Origin: JAVBRA01 sp031548435
GTDB lineage: Bacteria > Bacteroidota > Bacteroidia > Bacteroidales > Rikenellaceae
Reading direction: 5' to 3'
Length of the DNA: 42,463 bases
Assembly: GCA_031548435.1 (NCBI GenBank)
Contig: JAVBRA010000021.1
Span: 1 to 42,463 of the forward strand
Positions within the stretch are counted from its first letter, which is position 1; every line of letters starts with the position of its first letter. This document shows, in pieces, positions 7,948 through 17,885 of the stretch. The notes below the pieces were generated by a model. That model saw only the letters and a program-made list of their open reading frames with translations. It did not search any database and was not told the origin of the DNA. Position numbers and translations under genes: made by a program.

Positions 7948-9795
7948 ATGTCTAACCAATTTAATTCAAGCAAAATGGAAGAAAATCAGAAATTGGAAAA
8001 AGAGGCCAAAAAGCCTCTGAACGCATCGGTGCCGGTCGACAGTTTCGACTGGAGCGCCTTTGAGGACGGACTCGGCATCTATTCCGAGGACAAAGGCAAG
8101 ATCACCGACAAGTACAACGAAACCCTGTCGAATATCCAGACGGGCGAAGTGCTGGAGGGGACGGTCATCGGCATCAACAAACGCGAAGTGGTGGTGAACA
8201 TCGGCTACAAGTCGGAAGGGATCATCCCCGTGTCGGAATTCCGTTACAACCCCGAACTGGCCATCGGCGAGAAAGTGGAGGTGTATGTCGAAAACGCCGA
8301 AGACAAAAAGGGACAGCTCGTGCTCTCGCACAAGAAAGCGCGCCAGTTGCGCTCGTGGGACAGGGTCAACGAAGCGATGGAGAAAGACGAAATCATCAAG
8401 GGTTACATCAAGTGCCGCACCAAGGGCGGTATGATCGTGGACGTATTCGGCATCGAGGCCTTCCTCCCCGGATCGCAGATCGACGTGAAACCCATCCGTG
8501 ATTACGACATATATGTGAACAAGACCATGGAATTCAAGGTGGTGAAGATCAACCAGGAGTTCCGCAACGTGGTCGTTTCGCACAAGGCGCTGATCGAGGC
8601 CGAACTCGAACAGCAGAAGAAAGAGATCATCTCGAAGCTCGAAAAGGGCCAGATCCTCGAAGGGACGGTCAAGAACATCACTTCGTACGGCGTGTTCATC
8701 GATCTGGGCGGCGTAGATGGCCTGATCCACATCACCGACCTTTCGTGGGGCCGCGTGAACCACCCCGAAGAGATCGTTCAGCTCGACCAGAAACTCAACG
8801 TGGTGATCCTCGACTTCGACGATGCCAAAAAGCGTATCGCTCTGGGACTCAAGCAACTGACCCCGCATCCGTGGGACGCTCTGAGCGCCGACCTGAAAGT
8901 GGGCGACAAAGTGAGCGGCCGGGTGGTTGTGATGGCCGACTATGGCGCGTTCGTTGAGATCGCTCCGGGCGTCGAGGGCCTGATCCACGTGTCGGAAATG
9001 TCGTGGTCGCAGCACCTGCGCTCGGCCCAGGATTTCCTGAAAGTGGGCGATACGGTTGAGGCGGTTATCCTGACGCTCGACCGCGACGACCGCAAGATGT
9101 CGCTCGGCATCAAGCAACTGACTCCCGATCCGTGGGTCGATATCGACAAAAAATACCCCGTGGGCTCGAAACATACGGCCAAGGTGCGCAACTTCACCAA
9201 CTTCGGCGTGTTTGCCGAAATCGAAGAGGGCGTGGACGGCCTGATCCACATCTCGGATCTGAGCTGGACCAAGAAGATCAAGCATCCGTCGGAATTCACC
9301 CAGATCGGCGCCGACATCGACGTGGTTGTCCTTGAAATCGACAAGGAAAACCGCCGTCTGAGCCTGGGCCACAAGCAGCTGGAGGAAAATCCGTGGGAGG
9401 CCTACGAAGGCACTTACGGCCCCGACACCGTGCACGAAGCCACCGTTACCGAGGTGAATGACAAGGGCGTGGTGCTGTCGCTGGGCGACGATATCGAGAG
9501 CTTCCTGCCGTCCAAGCTGGTGACCGAGCCGCTGAAGGTGGGCGACAAGATCGAGGTGAAAGTGCTCGAATTCTCGAAAAACTCGAAGCGTGTGATGGTG
9601 ACCACCAAAGCCGCCGAAGAGGCCCGTCAGGCCGAAAGGGCTGAAAGGGACGAGAAGAAGTCGGCCAAGACCAAAGAGCTGGACTCTACGCAGAAAGCGG
9701 TGAAAAAGCTCAACTCGTCGATGGAGAAGACCACGCTGGGAGACATCTCGGAACTGGCCGATCTCAAGGCGCAGATGGAGGCCAACGAAGAGTAA
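7948..9795 (+). CDS. rpsA: 30S ribosomal protein S1
   Basis: S1 binds mRNA and helps load it on the 30S subunit. That matters in Bacteroidota, where Shine-Dalgarno sites are weak. The 615-residue product contains six S1 (OB-fold) domains in tandem. Repeats three to five carry the hallmark GVDGLIHITDLSW-type motif, and the first (EGIIPVSEF) and second (EAFLPGSQI) are the divergent ribosome-binding pair. The N-terminal 45 residues before the first domain are acidic and polar, and the C-terminus is charged. I start at 7948 because of the promoter position; an ATG at 7975 is also possible. A strong terminator follows. Confidence 0.96.
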   Translation: MSNQFNSSKMEENQKLEKEAKKPLNASVPVDSFDWSAFEDGLGIYSEDKGKITDKYNETLSNIQTGEVLEGTVIGINKREVVVNIGYKSEGIIPVSEFRYNPELAIGEKVEVYVENAEDKKGQLVLSHKKARQLRSWDRVNEAMEKDEIIKGYIKCRTKGGMIVDVFGIEAFLPGSQIDVKPIRDYDIYVNKTMEFKVVKINQEFRNVVVSHKALIEAELEQQKKEIISKLEKGQILEGTVKNITSYGVFIDLGGVDGLIHITDLSWGRVNHPEEIVQLDQKLNVVILDFDDAKKRIALGLKQLTPHPWDALSADLKVGDKVSGRVVVMADYGAFVEIAPGVEGLIHVSEMSWSQHLRSAQDFLKVGDTVEAVILTLDRDDRKMSLGIKQLTPDPWVDIDKKYPVGSKHTAKVRNFTNFGVFAEIEEGVDGLIHISDLSWTKKIKHPSEFTQIGADIDVVVLEIDKENRRLSLGHKQLEENPWEAYEGTYGPDTVHEATVTEVNDKGVVLSLGDDIESFLPSKLVTEPLKVGDKIEVKVLEFSKNSKRVMVTTKAAEEARQAERAERDEKKSAKTKELDSTQKAVKKLNSSMEKTTLGDISELADLKAQMEANEE

Positions 9796-9813
9796 TATCT
9801 TCTATATGCAGGT

Positions 9814-9846
9814 AAAAACGGGGGGAATCTTTCTCCCCGTTTTTTA
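9814..9846 (+). terminator. Intrinsic terminator of rpsA
   Basis: An AAAACGGGG arm pairs with CCCCGTTTT around an A/T-rich loop and is followed by a T-run, 19 bases after the rpsA stop. Confidence 0.85.
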
Positions 9847-10186
9847 CTTCGCCATGGTTGGCTGTTACATGCTGCCGCGCCGGATTTCGTTTGTCGTCCA
9901 GAGGTTTAGCCCGGAGCGTTGAAGGCCGCAAGCACTTGAGCTGTTGAGCGCCGGCGCAAGAACGACGGGTAGAATTTGAAGCGCGTAGCGGACATTGAGA
10001 GTTGCGTCGGATTCAACATCGGGGATGAGCCATCAACGGGCAGGTTCAGGCAGCAGAACGGCTGTTTCGTGAATGCATCGGGAGCACCCGCACCGGATGA
10101 CAAAACACCCTGTGGATGCAACATGGAAAGGGATAATTCCCGAATTTAAAATATATTTGTCCGTTCAAACATCGTCTGAAACCTCC
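9847..10186. other. Gene-free spacer before rnz
   Basis: This is 340 bases without a supportable gene. It is GC-rich for its first 250 bases, unlike other promoter regions here, then turns AT-rich with a TATATTTG promoter element at 10152. No repeat, tRNA or structured RNA is recognisable; it could be a decayed gene. Confidence 0.5.
10152..10159 (+). promoter_or_regulatory. -7 promoter element of the rnz-mfd-coaX operon
   Basis: TATATTTG matches TAnnTTTG, 28 bases before the rnz ATG, the same distance as at lipA and metK. Confidence 0.6.
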
Positions 10187-11122
10187 ATGAGATTCGAGAT
10201 CACCATCCTCGGCACCGGCTCGGCCAAGCCCGACACCAAACGCTTCCCGTCGGCGCATGCGCTCAACGTGCACGAGCGGTTCTACCTGCTCGATTGCGGC
10301 GAGGGGACGCAGACGCAGTTGATGCGGTGCGGGATCTCGCCGCTGAAGCTGGACGCCGTGTTCATCACCCATACCCACGGCGATCACGTGTTCGGGCTGT
10401 ACGGACTGTTGTCCACGCTCAATTTTCTCGACCGCCGGGCGCCGCTGCACGTGTTCGGGCCGCACCATCTGGGGGCCGTGATCGACAGTTTCCGCACGCT
10501 GTTTTCGCCCGAGACGGGGTACGAGATCGTTTTTTTGCCGGTCGACACGTGCAGCAGCGTCCTGGTTTACGAAAACAAGGTGATGGAGGTCTATTCCGTG
10601 CCCCTGCGCCATTCGATCCCGACCACGGGATACCTGTTCAAAGAAAAGACGCCGCCGCTCAACGTCCGAAAGGAGTGCATCGGGCAATACGGCTTGTCGC
10701 TCAGGCAGATCGCCGCCATCAAGCGGGGCGAGGAGATCGTAACCGAAAGCGGCAAAACCGTTTCCAACAGCGAATTGTCATACATCCCATACACGCCCCG
10801 CAGTTACGCTTTCCTCTCCGACACGGCTTACTCGGCCAAGGCGGCGAAAATCGTCAGCGGGGTCGACGTGCTTTACCACGAGGCCACCTATGCGGAAGAG
10901 GACAAAGCCCTGGCCAAGCCCACCGGACATTCCACGGCGAAACAGGCGGCCAAGGCTGCCGTAAAAGCCGGAGCCGGAAAGCTCATCGTCGGGCACTATT
11001 CTTCACGCTACAAGCAACTTGACGGGCTGCTGGCCGAGGCACGGCAGGTGTTTCCCGAAACGTTCCCGGCCCGCGAGGGCGACACGCATGAAATAAAGAT
11101 CAAAAAGCATGACCATCCGTGA
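10187..11122 (+). CDS. rnz: Ribonuclease Z
   Basis: RNase Z is the metallo-beta-lactamase-fold endonuclease that trims tRNA 3' ends. The 311-residue product starts MRFEITILGTGSAKP, the family N-terminus. It has the zinc-binding HTHGDH motif near residue 62, a DTAYS aspartate region and HSTAKQAAKAA late in the chain. The frame is open 38 codons further upstream, but those residues fall before the promoter-derived start and lack family similarity. Its last 14 bases overlap the start of mfd, so the two are probably translationally coupled. Confidence 0.93.
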   Translation: MRFEITILGTGSAKPDTKRFPSAHALNVHERFYLLDCGEGTQTQLMRCGISPLKLDAVFITHTHGDHVFGLYGLLSTLNFLDRRAPLHVFGPHHLGAVIDSFRTLFSPETGYEIVFLPVDTCSSVLVYENKVMEVYSVPLRHSIPTTGYLFKEKTPPLNVRKECIGQYGLSLRQIAAIKRGEEIVTESGKTVSNSELSYIPYTPRSYAFLSDTAYSAKAAKIVSGVDVLYHEATYAEEDKALAKPTGHSTAKQAAKAAVKAGAGKLIVGHYSSRYKQLDGLLAEARQVFPETFPAREGDTHEIKIKKHDHP

Positions 11123-14100
11123 ATTAGTTGACGGCATTGCGTCCGAGAAACCGGCCGAAGAGTTGTTCGCCGCCCTCAAGGCCGGCGGGGACGCGGCTGT
11201 GAGCGGGCTTTCCGGCTCGTCGTTTTCGCTTGTGACGGCTGCGGCGGTCGAACGGCGGCAGGGGGTGCACCTGTTCGTGATGGAAGACAAGGACGAGGCG
11301 GCCTACCTGTGCAACGACCTCTACCCGCTGCTCGACCCGGCGAAGGTGCTGTTCTTCCCGACGGCTTACAAGCGGGGCATTCAGTACATGACCGAAGATC
11401 CGGCGGCGATCATCCAGCGTACGGCGGTCATCAGTGCGCTGAACGGCTTTTCGGACGGTTACCTGGCCGTCTGCACCTACCCCGACGCCATTGCCGAGAA
11501 GGTGGTCAGCGGCGACAAGCTCGACAAAAACTCGCTGACGGTCAGAACCGGCGACAGCCTCTCCATCAAATTCCTGCGGGAACTGCTCGACGAACTCGGT
11601 TTCGTCAAGGTCGACTTCGTGGGCGAGCCGGGGCACTATTCGATCCGCGGCGGCATCGTCGACGTGTTTTCGTTCGCCGGCAGCAAGCCCATCCGCATCG
11701 ACTTCTTCGGCGACCGGGTCGATTCGCTGCGGCTGTTTTCGGTGGGAAGCCAGCTTTCGACCGAGAAGATCGGCTTGGCCGAGATCATCCCGAACCTCAA
11801 GTCGCCGTCGCTGGCCGAAAAGCGCGTGCCGCTGACCGATTTCATCCCGGGGGCGGCCCTGTGGATTAATAATCCGGCCCATTTGGCCAACAAACTGCAC
11901 GACATCCACGCCAGGCTCTCGGCCGAGGTCGACGAAAAAGAGGTCGGCAACAGCGTCATTACGTACGATGAATTTCTTGCCGGAATAAAAAAATCCTCCG
12001 TGGTGTCGCGCCACGGCGAGATCAAAGAGCGCCCCGGTGCGGTGAGAATCGAGTTCGCCGCCTCGCCCCAGCCCGCGTTCAACAAGAATTTCGCCCTGCT
12101 GGCCGACGACATCCGCACCCATGCCGCCAAGGGCTACAAGACTTATATCCTCACCGACAACAAGGCGCAGTTGGAGCGCCTCGACAACATTTTCCACTCG
12201 AACCGCGACAAGGACGTGGCTTTCGACGGCATTTCCCTCGTGCTGCACAAGGGCTTTGTCGACCACAGCCTCAAGGCGTGCTTCTATACCGACCACCAGA
12301 TATTCGAACGCTTCCACCGCTACAAGATCCACGACGAGCTCGACCGCAGCGAATCGCTTACCGTGGCCGAGCTCAACTCGTTGCAGGTGGGCGACTACGT
12401 GGTGCACATCGACCACGGGGTGGGGCGTTTCGGGGGGCTGGTACGCACCACCGAGAACGGCAAGGTACACGAGGCCATCAAGCTCGTCTACAGCGACAAC
12501 GACGTGTTGCTGGTGAACGTCCATGCCCTGCACCGCATCTCCAAATACAAGGACAAGGACGCCGAGCCGCCCAAGATCTACAAACTCGGTTCGGGCGCAT
12601 GGCAACGGCTCAAAGCCGCCACCAAGAAAAAAGTCAAGGACATCGCTCGCGACCTGATCGCCCTGTACGCCGAGCGCAAAGCCAGTAGGGGTTACGCTTT
12701 TCAGCACGACACCTACCTGCAGAACGAGTTGGAGGCGTCGTTCCTGTACGAAGACACCCCCGACCAGGAGCAGGCTACCAAAGACGTCAAGGCCGACATG
12801 GAAACGCCCGTGCCGATGGATCGCCTCATTTGCGGCGACGTGGGGTTCGGCAAAACCGAGATCGCCATCCGCGCGGCGTTCAAGGCGGCCTCGGACGGCA
12901 AACAGACGGCGGTGCTGGTGCCCACCACCATCCTGTCGTTGCAGCATTACCGCACGTTCTCCGAGCGCCTGAAAGAGTTTCCGGTGACGGTCGAGAACCT
13001 GAGCCGCGTCAAGACGGCCAAACAGACCAAAGAGATCCTCGACGCCCTGCAACAGGGCAAAATCGACATCCTTATCGGCACGCACAAGATCCTGGGCAAA
13101 GAGGTGCGCTTCAAAGACCTGGGGCTGCTGATCATCGACGAGGAGCAGAAGTTCGGCGTGTCGAGCAAGGAGAAGCTGCGCCGGCTCAAGTCCAACGTCG
13201 ACACGCTGACGCTCACGGCCACGCCCATTCCGCGCACGTTGCAGTTTTCGCTGATGGGCTCGCGCGACATGTCGGTCATCACCACCCCGCCGCCCAACCG
13301 CCAGAGCGTCACCACCGAGGTGTGCGTGTGGGACGAGCGGATCATCGCCGAAGCCGTCGAGGCCGAACTGGCCCGCGGCGGACAGGTGTTTTTCGTGCAC
13401 AACCGCATCGAAACCATGCCTCGCATCCAGAGCGTCATCAAAAAAGCGTGCCCCGCCGCCCGCATCGCTGTCGGGCACGGGCAGATGCCCCCCGAGCAGA
13501 TGGAAAAGACGATCATGGACTTCATCTACGGCGAGTACGACATTCTGCTGGCCACCACCATCATCGAGTCGGGCATCGACATCCCGAACGTCAACACCAT
13601 CATCATCAACGACGCGCAGAACTTCGGCCTGAGCGACCTGCACCAGCTGCGGGGCAGGGTGGGGCGCACCAACAAAAAGGCGTTCTGCTACCTGCTCACG
13701 CCCGAGTTGCGGACGCTCACCGCCGAGGCCCGCCGCCGGCTGAAGGCGATCGAAGATTTTTCCGATCTGGGCGCCGGGTTCAACATCGCCATGCAGGATC
13801 TCGACATCCGCGGGGCGGGCAACCTGCTGGGCGGCGAGCAGAGCGGCTTCATCGCCGACATCGGGTTCGACACCTACCAAAAGATCCTGGCCGAGGCGGT
13901 GATGGAATTGCGTCACGAGCAACCTGTGCCGCAGGGCGAAGCCGAAGCGGCCGCGGATCGGAACCGGCCGTTCATCGCCGACTGCCATATTGACATCGGC
14001 ACCGAGGCGCACATTCCCGATGACTATGTGAGCAACACCTCCGAGAAGATCAAACTCTACCGCGAGCTCGACAATACGAAAGACGAAGAGGCGTTGAACG

Positions 14101-14441
14101 TGTTCGAAGGAAAACTCGTCGACCGGTTCGGCCCCGTTCCGCGGCCGCTGTCGGAGTTGTTCAATGTGATCCGGCTGAGGCGGTTGTGCGTGGAGTTGGG
14201 ATTCGAGAAGGCGATCGTCAAGAACGGCTATTTCATTCTCCACTTCATCTATGATCAACAGTCGCCCTATTACAAGAGCCCGCTTTTTTCGTCCATCCTG
14301 CAATATGTGTCGGAGCACGCGGGCGAATTTAAACTCAAGCAAAGTAACAATAAGCTCAGCCTGATCGTTATAAATATAAACGACACCGCCGCTGCCGCCG
14401 CCCTGTTGGCGCGGATGGCCGCTGCGGTATCGAAAGCATGA
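11109..14441 (+). CDS. mfd: Transcription-repair coupling factor Mfd
   Basis: Mfd is an ATP-driven translocase that removes stalled RNA polymerase and recruits UvrA to the lesion. The 1110-residue protein has the UvrB-like N-terminal region, the RNA-polymerase-interacting domain (GDYVVHIDHGVGRFGG, about residue 430), and the RecG-like motor. The motor shows Walker A GDVGFGKTE near residue 575, DEEQ (IIDEEQKFGV) as Walker B, TATPIPRTL as motif III, and the QLRGRVGR motif VI. The TRCF C-terminal domain follows. Size matches the family. It overlaps rnz by 14 bases at its start and coaX by 4 bases (ATGA) at its end. Confidence 0.97.
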   Translation: MTIRELVDGIASEKPAEELFAALKAGGDAAVSGLSGSSFSLVTAAAVERRQGVHLFVMEDKDEAAYLCNDLYPLLDPAKVLFFPTAYKRGIQYMTEDPAAIIQRTAVISALNGFSDGYLAVCTYPDAIAEKVVSGDKLDKNSLTVRTGDSLSIKFLRELLDELGFVKVDFVGEPGHYSIRGGIVDVFSFAGSKPIRIDFFGDRVDSLRLFSVGSQLSTEKIGLAEIIPNLKSPSLAEKRVPLTDFIPGAALWINNPAHLANKLHDIHARLSAEVDEKEVGNSVITYDEFLAGIKKSSVVSRHGEIKERPGAVRIEFAASPQPAFNKNFALLADDIRTHAAKGYKTYILTDNKAQLERLDNIFHSNRDKDVAFDGISLVLHKGFVDHSLKACFYTDHQIFERFHRYKIHDELDRSESLTVAELNSLQVGDYVVHIDHGVGRFGGLVRTTENGKVHEAIKLVYSDNDVLLVNVHALHRISKYKDKDAEPPKIYKLGSGAWQRLKAATKKKVKDIARDLIALYAERKASRGYAFQHDTYLQNELEASFLYEDTPDQEQATKDVKADMETPVPMDRLICGDVGFGKTEIAIRAAFKAASDGKQTAVLVPTTILSLQHYRTFSERLKEFPVTVENLSRVKTAKQTKEILDALQQGKIDILIGTHKILGKEVRFKDLGLLIIDEEQKFGVSSKEKLRRLKSNVDTLTLTATPIPRTLQFSLMGSRDMSVITTPPPNRQSVTTEVCVWDERIIAEAVEAELARGGQVFFVHNRIETMPRIQSVIKKACPAARIAVGHGQMPPEQMEKTIMDFIYGEYDILLATTIIESGIDIPNVNTIIINDAQNFGLSDLHQLRGRVGRTNKKAFCYLLTPELRTLTAEARRRLKAIEDFSDLGAGFNIAMQDLDIRGAGNLLGGEQSGFIADIGFDTYQKILAEAVMELRHEQPVPQGEAEAAADRNRPFIADCHIDIGTEAHIPDDYVSNTSEKIKLYRELDNTKDEEALNVFEGKLVDRFGPVPRPLSELFNVIRLRRLCVELGFEKAIVKNGYFILHFIYDQQSPYYKSPLFSSILQYVSEHAGEFKLKQSNNKLSLIVININDTAAAAALLARMAAAVSKA

Positions 14442-15193
14442 TGAGTATGAACCTTGCAGTCGACATAGGCAACACCCTGGTGAAATTCGCCGTGGCCGAG
14501 CGGGGACAGATTCTGGACATCTTCAAAACCGAAACGCCGACCGTGTCTTTTGTCGAAGATATCTTCAGGGAGTACCCGGACATAGACGCGGCGATCGTCG
14601 CATGCCTCAAACCGGAGCATCGCTCTCCGGAGTTGGAGGCGATCGGGAGATGCCTTGAAGGCCGCGTGGCCCGCTATGTGGAACTCGACCACACCACGCC
14701 CGTGCCGGTGATCAACAAATATAAAACCCCCGAAACGCTGGGGCTCGACCGGTTGGCGGCGGCGGTGGGGGCGGCGGCGCTCTATCCGGGGCAGGACGCG
14801 CTGGTTTTCGACGTCGGCACAGCCATCACCGTTGATTTCGTTTCGCGCAACAACGAATTCGTGGGCGGCTGCATCTCGCCGGGAATGCACATGCGCTTCA
14901 AGGCGCTCAACCAATACACCCGTTCGTTGCCGCTGGTAGCCGATCCCGGAGCCTCGGGCATGCTGGGCGACACCACGCTCTCGGCCATCCAGTGCGGGGT
15001 GGTCAACGGAATCGTCTACGAAATACAGGGCTACATTGCCCGTTTCGAGAAAGAAAACAGCGACATAAAGATTATTTTTACCGGAGGAGACGGAAATTTT
15101 TTTGCCGAACGATTAAAAAATACGATATTTGCTACTTCGGACCTGGTGTTGTTCGGCCTGAACAGAATACTTGATTATAATAATGAGATTTAA
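14438..15193 (+). CDS. coaX: Type III pantothenate kinase
   Basis: CoaX phosphorylates pantothenate in the first step of coenzyme A synthesis. The 251-residue protein has the ASKHA-fold motifs of the type III family: DIGNTLVKF at the N-terminus (phosphate 1), PETLGLDRLAAA in the middle, DVGTAITVDFV (phosphate 2 region), and GGCISPGM soon after. The start shares ATGA with the mfd stop; an ATG three codons later (MNLAVDIGN) is equally good. Its end overlaps the next gene's start by 11 bases. Confidence 0.93.
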   Translation: MMSMNLAVDIGNTLVKFAVAERGQILDIFKTETPTVSFVEDIFREYPDIDAAIVACLKPEHRSPELEAIGRCLEGRVARYVELDHTTPVPVINKYKTPETLGLDRLAAAVGAAALYPGQDALVFDVGTAITVDFVSRNNEFVGGCISPGMHMRFKALNQYTRSLPLVADPGASGMLGDTTLSAIQCGVVNGIVYEIQGYIARFEKENSDIKIIFTGGDGNFFAERLKNTIFATSDLVLFGLNRILDYNNEI

Positions 15194-16472
15194 ACAGCTA
15201 TTTTTGGCAGCGGCCGTTTTGTTTGTAACAGCGCAAAGCGCGGCGGCGCAGAACAACAGCCTGAATTCGTTTTCCCCGTTTTCGTTTTACGGCATCGGAG
15301 ACATTCGCCAGCCGGGAACCACGGCCCAGCGTTCGATGGGCGGGGTGGGGCTGGCCTACCGCAACCCGTTTGTGCTCAACACGCAGAACCCCGCCGCCTA
15401 CAGCGCCATGCTGAGGCAGACGTTCATTTTTTCGATCAACGGCGAGGGACGCAGTTCGTACCTGCAGGCGCAAGGCAAGAAAACCAGCCACAACGGGTTC
15501 AATCTCCAGAGCGTGGACGTGGCTTTCCCGTTGTTCAACAAGGTGGGGATGGGTATTTCGGTGTCGCCGTTCAGCAGCGTGGGGTACCAGACGTCGTTCG
15601 TTGAAACCGATCCGGAGCTGGCCGACACCAAGCAGATCCTCTACACCTACTGGGGCGAGGGCGATGTGGCCCTGATGAAGGCGGGGATCGGCGCCGAGGT
15701 GTTCAACGGACTGTCGCTGGGCGCCAACCTGTTATACTACCACGGGAATATCGACCGTTACAGCAACGTGGTGATAACGCCGCTGCTCACCACCGCCACC
15801 ACGCGCAGCGTCACCTCGGTCGAGGACGAGTTCCTGAGCACGGTGAACTTCATGGCCGGATTGCAGTACGACATGGAGCTGACCGAGACCAACTACCTGA
15901 CCCTGGGCGCGACTTACGAGCCCGCGGTGAACATGAGCGTCCGCAACCGGTTGCAGACCACCACGGCGGGGATATTGTACGACACGATCGACAACACCAC
16001 CCTGCGCTACGACATCAAGATGCCCGCCCGCTACGGCGCGGGGATTTATTATATGACCCCGAAGTGGAACATCGGGTTAGACTACGACCGGCAGGACTGG
16101 AAAGACGCCATGGACGGCTCGGTCGAAGACGGCATCCGCTTCTCGGCCAACAACAACTACAAGTTCGGGGTGCAGTTCATTCCCGATCCGATGGATATGC
16201 GCAATGCGCTCAAACGTTGGACTTACCGCCTGGGGGTGCGCTACGGCGATTTTTACGTGGTGCGCAACGGCAACCGGTTCGACGACAAGGCGGTGAGCAT
16301 CGGGGTGGGCATCCCGCTCCGGTACAATTCGGCTTCGAGCCTCAACCTCGGGTTCGAGGTGGGGCAGAGGGGCTCCACCTCCGGCGGGATGGTGGAAGAG
16401 ACCTATTTCAATGTCTCGGTGGGCGTGAATATGTTCGGCGAGGGCTGGTTCGCCAAGTTCCGGTACAAATAA
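15183..16472 (+). CDS. Outer-membrane beta-barrel protein
   Basis: This 429-residue protein has a cleavable signal peptide (about residues 1-22, ending SAAAQ) and alternating-strand, aromatic-rich sequence ending GEGWFAKFRYK, as expected of an outer-membrane barrel. It opens FSFYGIGDIRQPGTTAQRSM, a start seen in Bacteroidota porin-like or OMPP1/FadL-like proteins. Cargo is unknown. I choose the ATG at 15183 because the preceding Met-Ile-Ile-Ile extension would spoil the signal peptide. Its place next to a TPR protein and lptC suggests an envelope-maintenance group, which is inference from gene order. Confidence 0.7.
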   Translation: MRFKQLFLAAAVLFVTAQSAAAQNNSLNSFSPFSFYGIGDIRQPGTTAQRSMGGVGLAYRNPFVLNTQNPAAYSAMLRQTFIFSINGEGRSSYLQAQGKKTSHNGFNLQSVDVAFPLFNKVGMGISVSPFSSVGYQTSFVETDPELADTKQILYTYWGEGDVALMKAGIGAEVFNGLSLGANLLYYHGNIDRYSNVVITPLLTTATTRSVTSVEDEFLSTVNFMAGLQYDMELTETNYLTLGATYEPAVNMSVRNRLQTTTAGILYDTIDNTTLRYDIKMPARYGAGIYYMTPKWNIGLDYDRQDWKDAMDGSVEDGIRFSANNNYKFGVQFIPDPMDMRNALKRWTYRLGVRYGDFYVVRNGNRFDDKAVSIGVGIPLRYNSASSLNLGFEVGQRGSTSGGMVEETYFNVSVGVNMFGEGWFAKFRYK

Positions 16473-16532
16473 CGGGTGGCGCGAATCCCCCGGTAAAAAC
16501 CAACCAAGTCTAACCTAATGTTTATACAGAAT

Positions 16533-17879
16533 ATGAGAAAAGGAATTTTGAGATGGACGCTGGTACTGGCGTCCGTCGCCTCGCTTGCGGCGGTTGTGGT
16601 GAAAGCTCAGGATAACGACCCGCTGAAAAACCCCATCTACGGGCCGACCGAGGCCGTCCGCACGGACGTGCTCACCAAGCTGAACTACTTCAAAGGCGCC
16701 ATCCGCGACAGGCGCTATGAAGAGGCACTGGTGCTGTCGCGTTATGTGATGCAGGTGGCCCCCAAGGCCTCCGAGGCCATGTACGTGAACAGCGCGGTGG
16801 CTTACCGCAACCTGCTGGCCAAAGCCACCAACGAAACCGATCGCGACCGCATGTTCGACAGCCTGATCGTCATCCACCGGCTGAAACTCGACAATTTTCC
16901 CGAACACCCCGAGCGTGGCAGGAACTTTATTTTGCAGGAGATCGTGTCGGACTACATGAAGTTCAAATCCCACGACAGGGACGCGCTGTACGAGGCTTTC
17001 AAAAACGCGATCCTCGACAACCCCGACCACGTGCCCTCGGCATTGGTGTTCTTCTATTTCAGCGAACTGACCAATGACTATAAAGATTACAGCCTGAGCA
17101 CCGACACCTATCTGGGCGAGTACAACTATGTGGTCGGCCTGCTGAAGGACAACACCGATTCGGTTCAGATGAAGGCCCTGGGCGATATCCAGACCCTTTT
17201 CGCCACCAGCGGTGCGGCAACGTGCGAAGTGATCGAGAAGATGTATAAGGAAAAGGTCGCGGCTGATCCCGATAACATGGACCTGGTGGAAACGGCGCTC
17301 AGGATGCTTAACACCCAGAAGTGCAACACCCCGTTCCGCCTGCAACTGGCCGAGAAATCGTACAGCAGCAAGCCCTCTGCCATTTCGGCCATGAGCCTGG
17401 CCTTTGCTTATGAAGAACAAGGCGACATCTCCAAGGCGTTGGGCTATTACCGGGAGGCCATCGAGCTGGAGACCAATTCGTCCGAAAAGGCGAACTATGC
17501 CGCTACGGCCGCCTTCTCGCTCATCGACAAGGCCGATTACTCGAATGCGCTGACGTTTGCCCGTCAGGCTACTGCGGCCAACCCGTCGAGCGCCAGCGGT
17601 TTTCTGGCCCAGGCCTTGTGCTACTCGTACCTGGCGCCCCGCTCGTGCTCGGGATTCGACCTGAAGGCGGCCTACTGGATCGTGTACGACATGGCGTCCA
17701 AGGCCCGCTCGCTCTCCGATGACGACAAGATCTCCAAAAGCTGCGACGCGGTGATGGGCAACGCCCGGAACAATTTCCCCTCCGACGAAGAGATTTTCTT
17801 TATGAACCTGAACGTAAACAGTGCATACACTGTTCGTTGCGGGGTCGTCTCGGGATCGACCACGGTCAGGGCACGGTAA
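16533..17879 (+). CDS. Secreted tetratricopeptide-repeat protein
   Basis: The 448-residue product has a signal peptide ending near VVVKAQ and then helical pairs of TPR type. Examples are the segment around RDRRYEEALVLSRYVMQ at about 65 and the C-terminal repeat SLAFAYEEQGDISKALGYYR near 295. TPRs mediate protein-protein contacts, so an adaptor role in the periplasm is likely, though no partner can be named. It lies 60 bases after the barrel gene and 6 bases before lptC, so the three are probably one transcript. Confidence 0.75.
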   Translation: MRKGILRWTLVLASVASLAAVVVKAQDNDPLKNPIYGPTEAVRTDVLTKLNYFKGAIRDRRYEEALVLSRYVMQVAPKASEAMYVNSAVAYRNLLAKATNETDRDRMFDSLIVIHRLKLDNFPEHPERGRNFILQEIVSDYMKFKSHDRDALYEAFKNAILDNPDHVPSALVFFYFSELTNDYKDYSLSTDTYLGEYNYVVGLLKDNTDSVQMKALGDIQTLFATSGAATCEVIEKMYKEKVAADPDNMDLVETALRMLNTQKCNTPFRLQLAEKSYSSKPSAISAMSLAFAYEEQGDISKALGYYREAIELETNSSEKANYAATAAFSLIDKADYSNALTFARQATAANPSSASGFLAQALCYSYLAPRSCSGFDLKAAYWIVYDMASKARSLSDDDKISKSCDAVMGNARNNFPSDEEIFFMNLNVNSAYTVRCGVVSGSTTVRAR

Positions 17880-17885
17880 AAAAGG

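Noticed and set aside
9847..10186. tRNA or other stable RNA genes in the longer gaps
   Set aside because: I looked for the T-loop pattern and CCA-type ends in the gaps at 3.6, 9.9, 18.5, 22, 30.4 kb and found none. No tRNA or rRNA is supportable in this window.
11124..14342. A 1072-residue open frame antisense to mfd, and similar long antisense frames over metK, rpsA, fecR and the tip gene
   Set aside because: They are shadow frames caused by high GC at third codon positions. Their sequences are rich in His, Arg, Asp and Val without family motifs, while the opposite strand holds clear genes.
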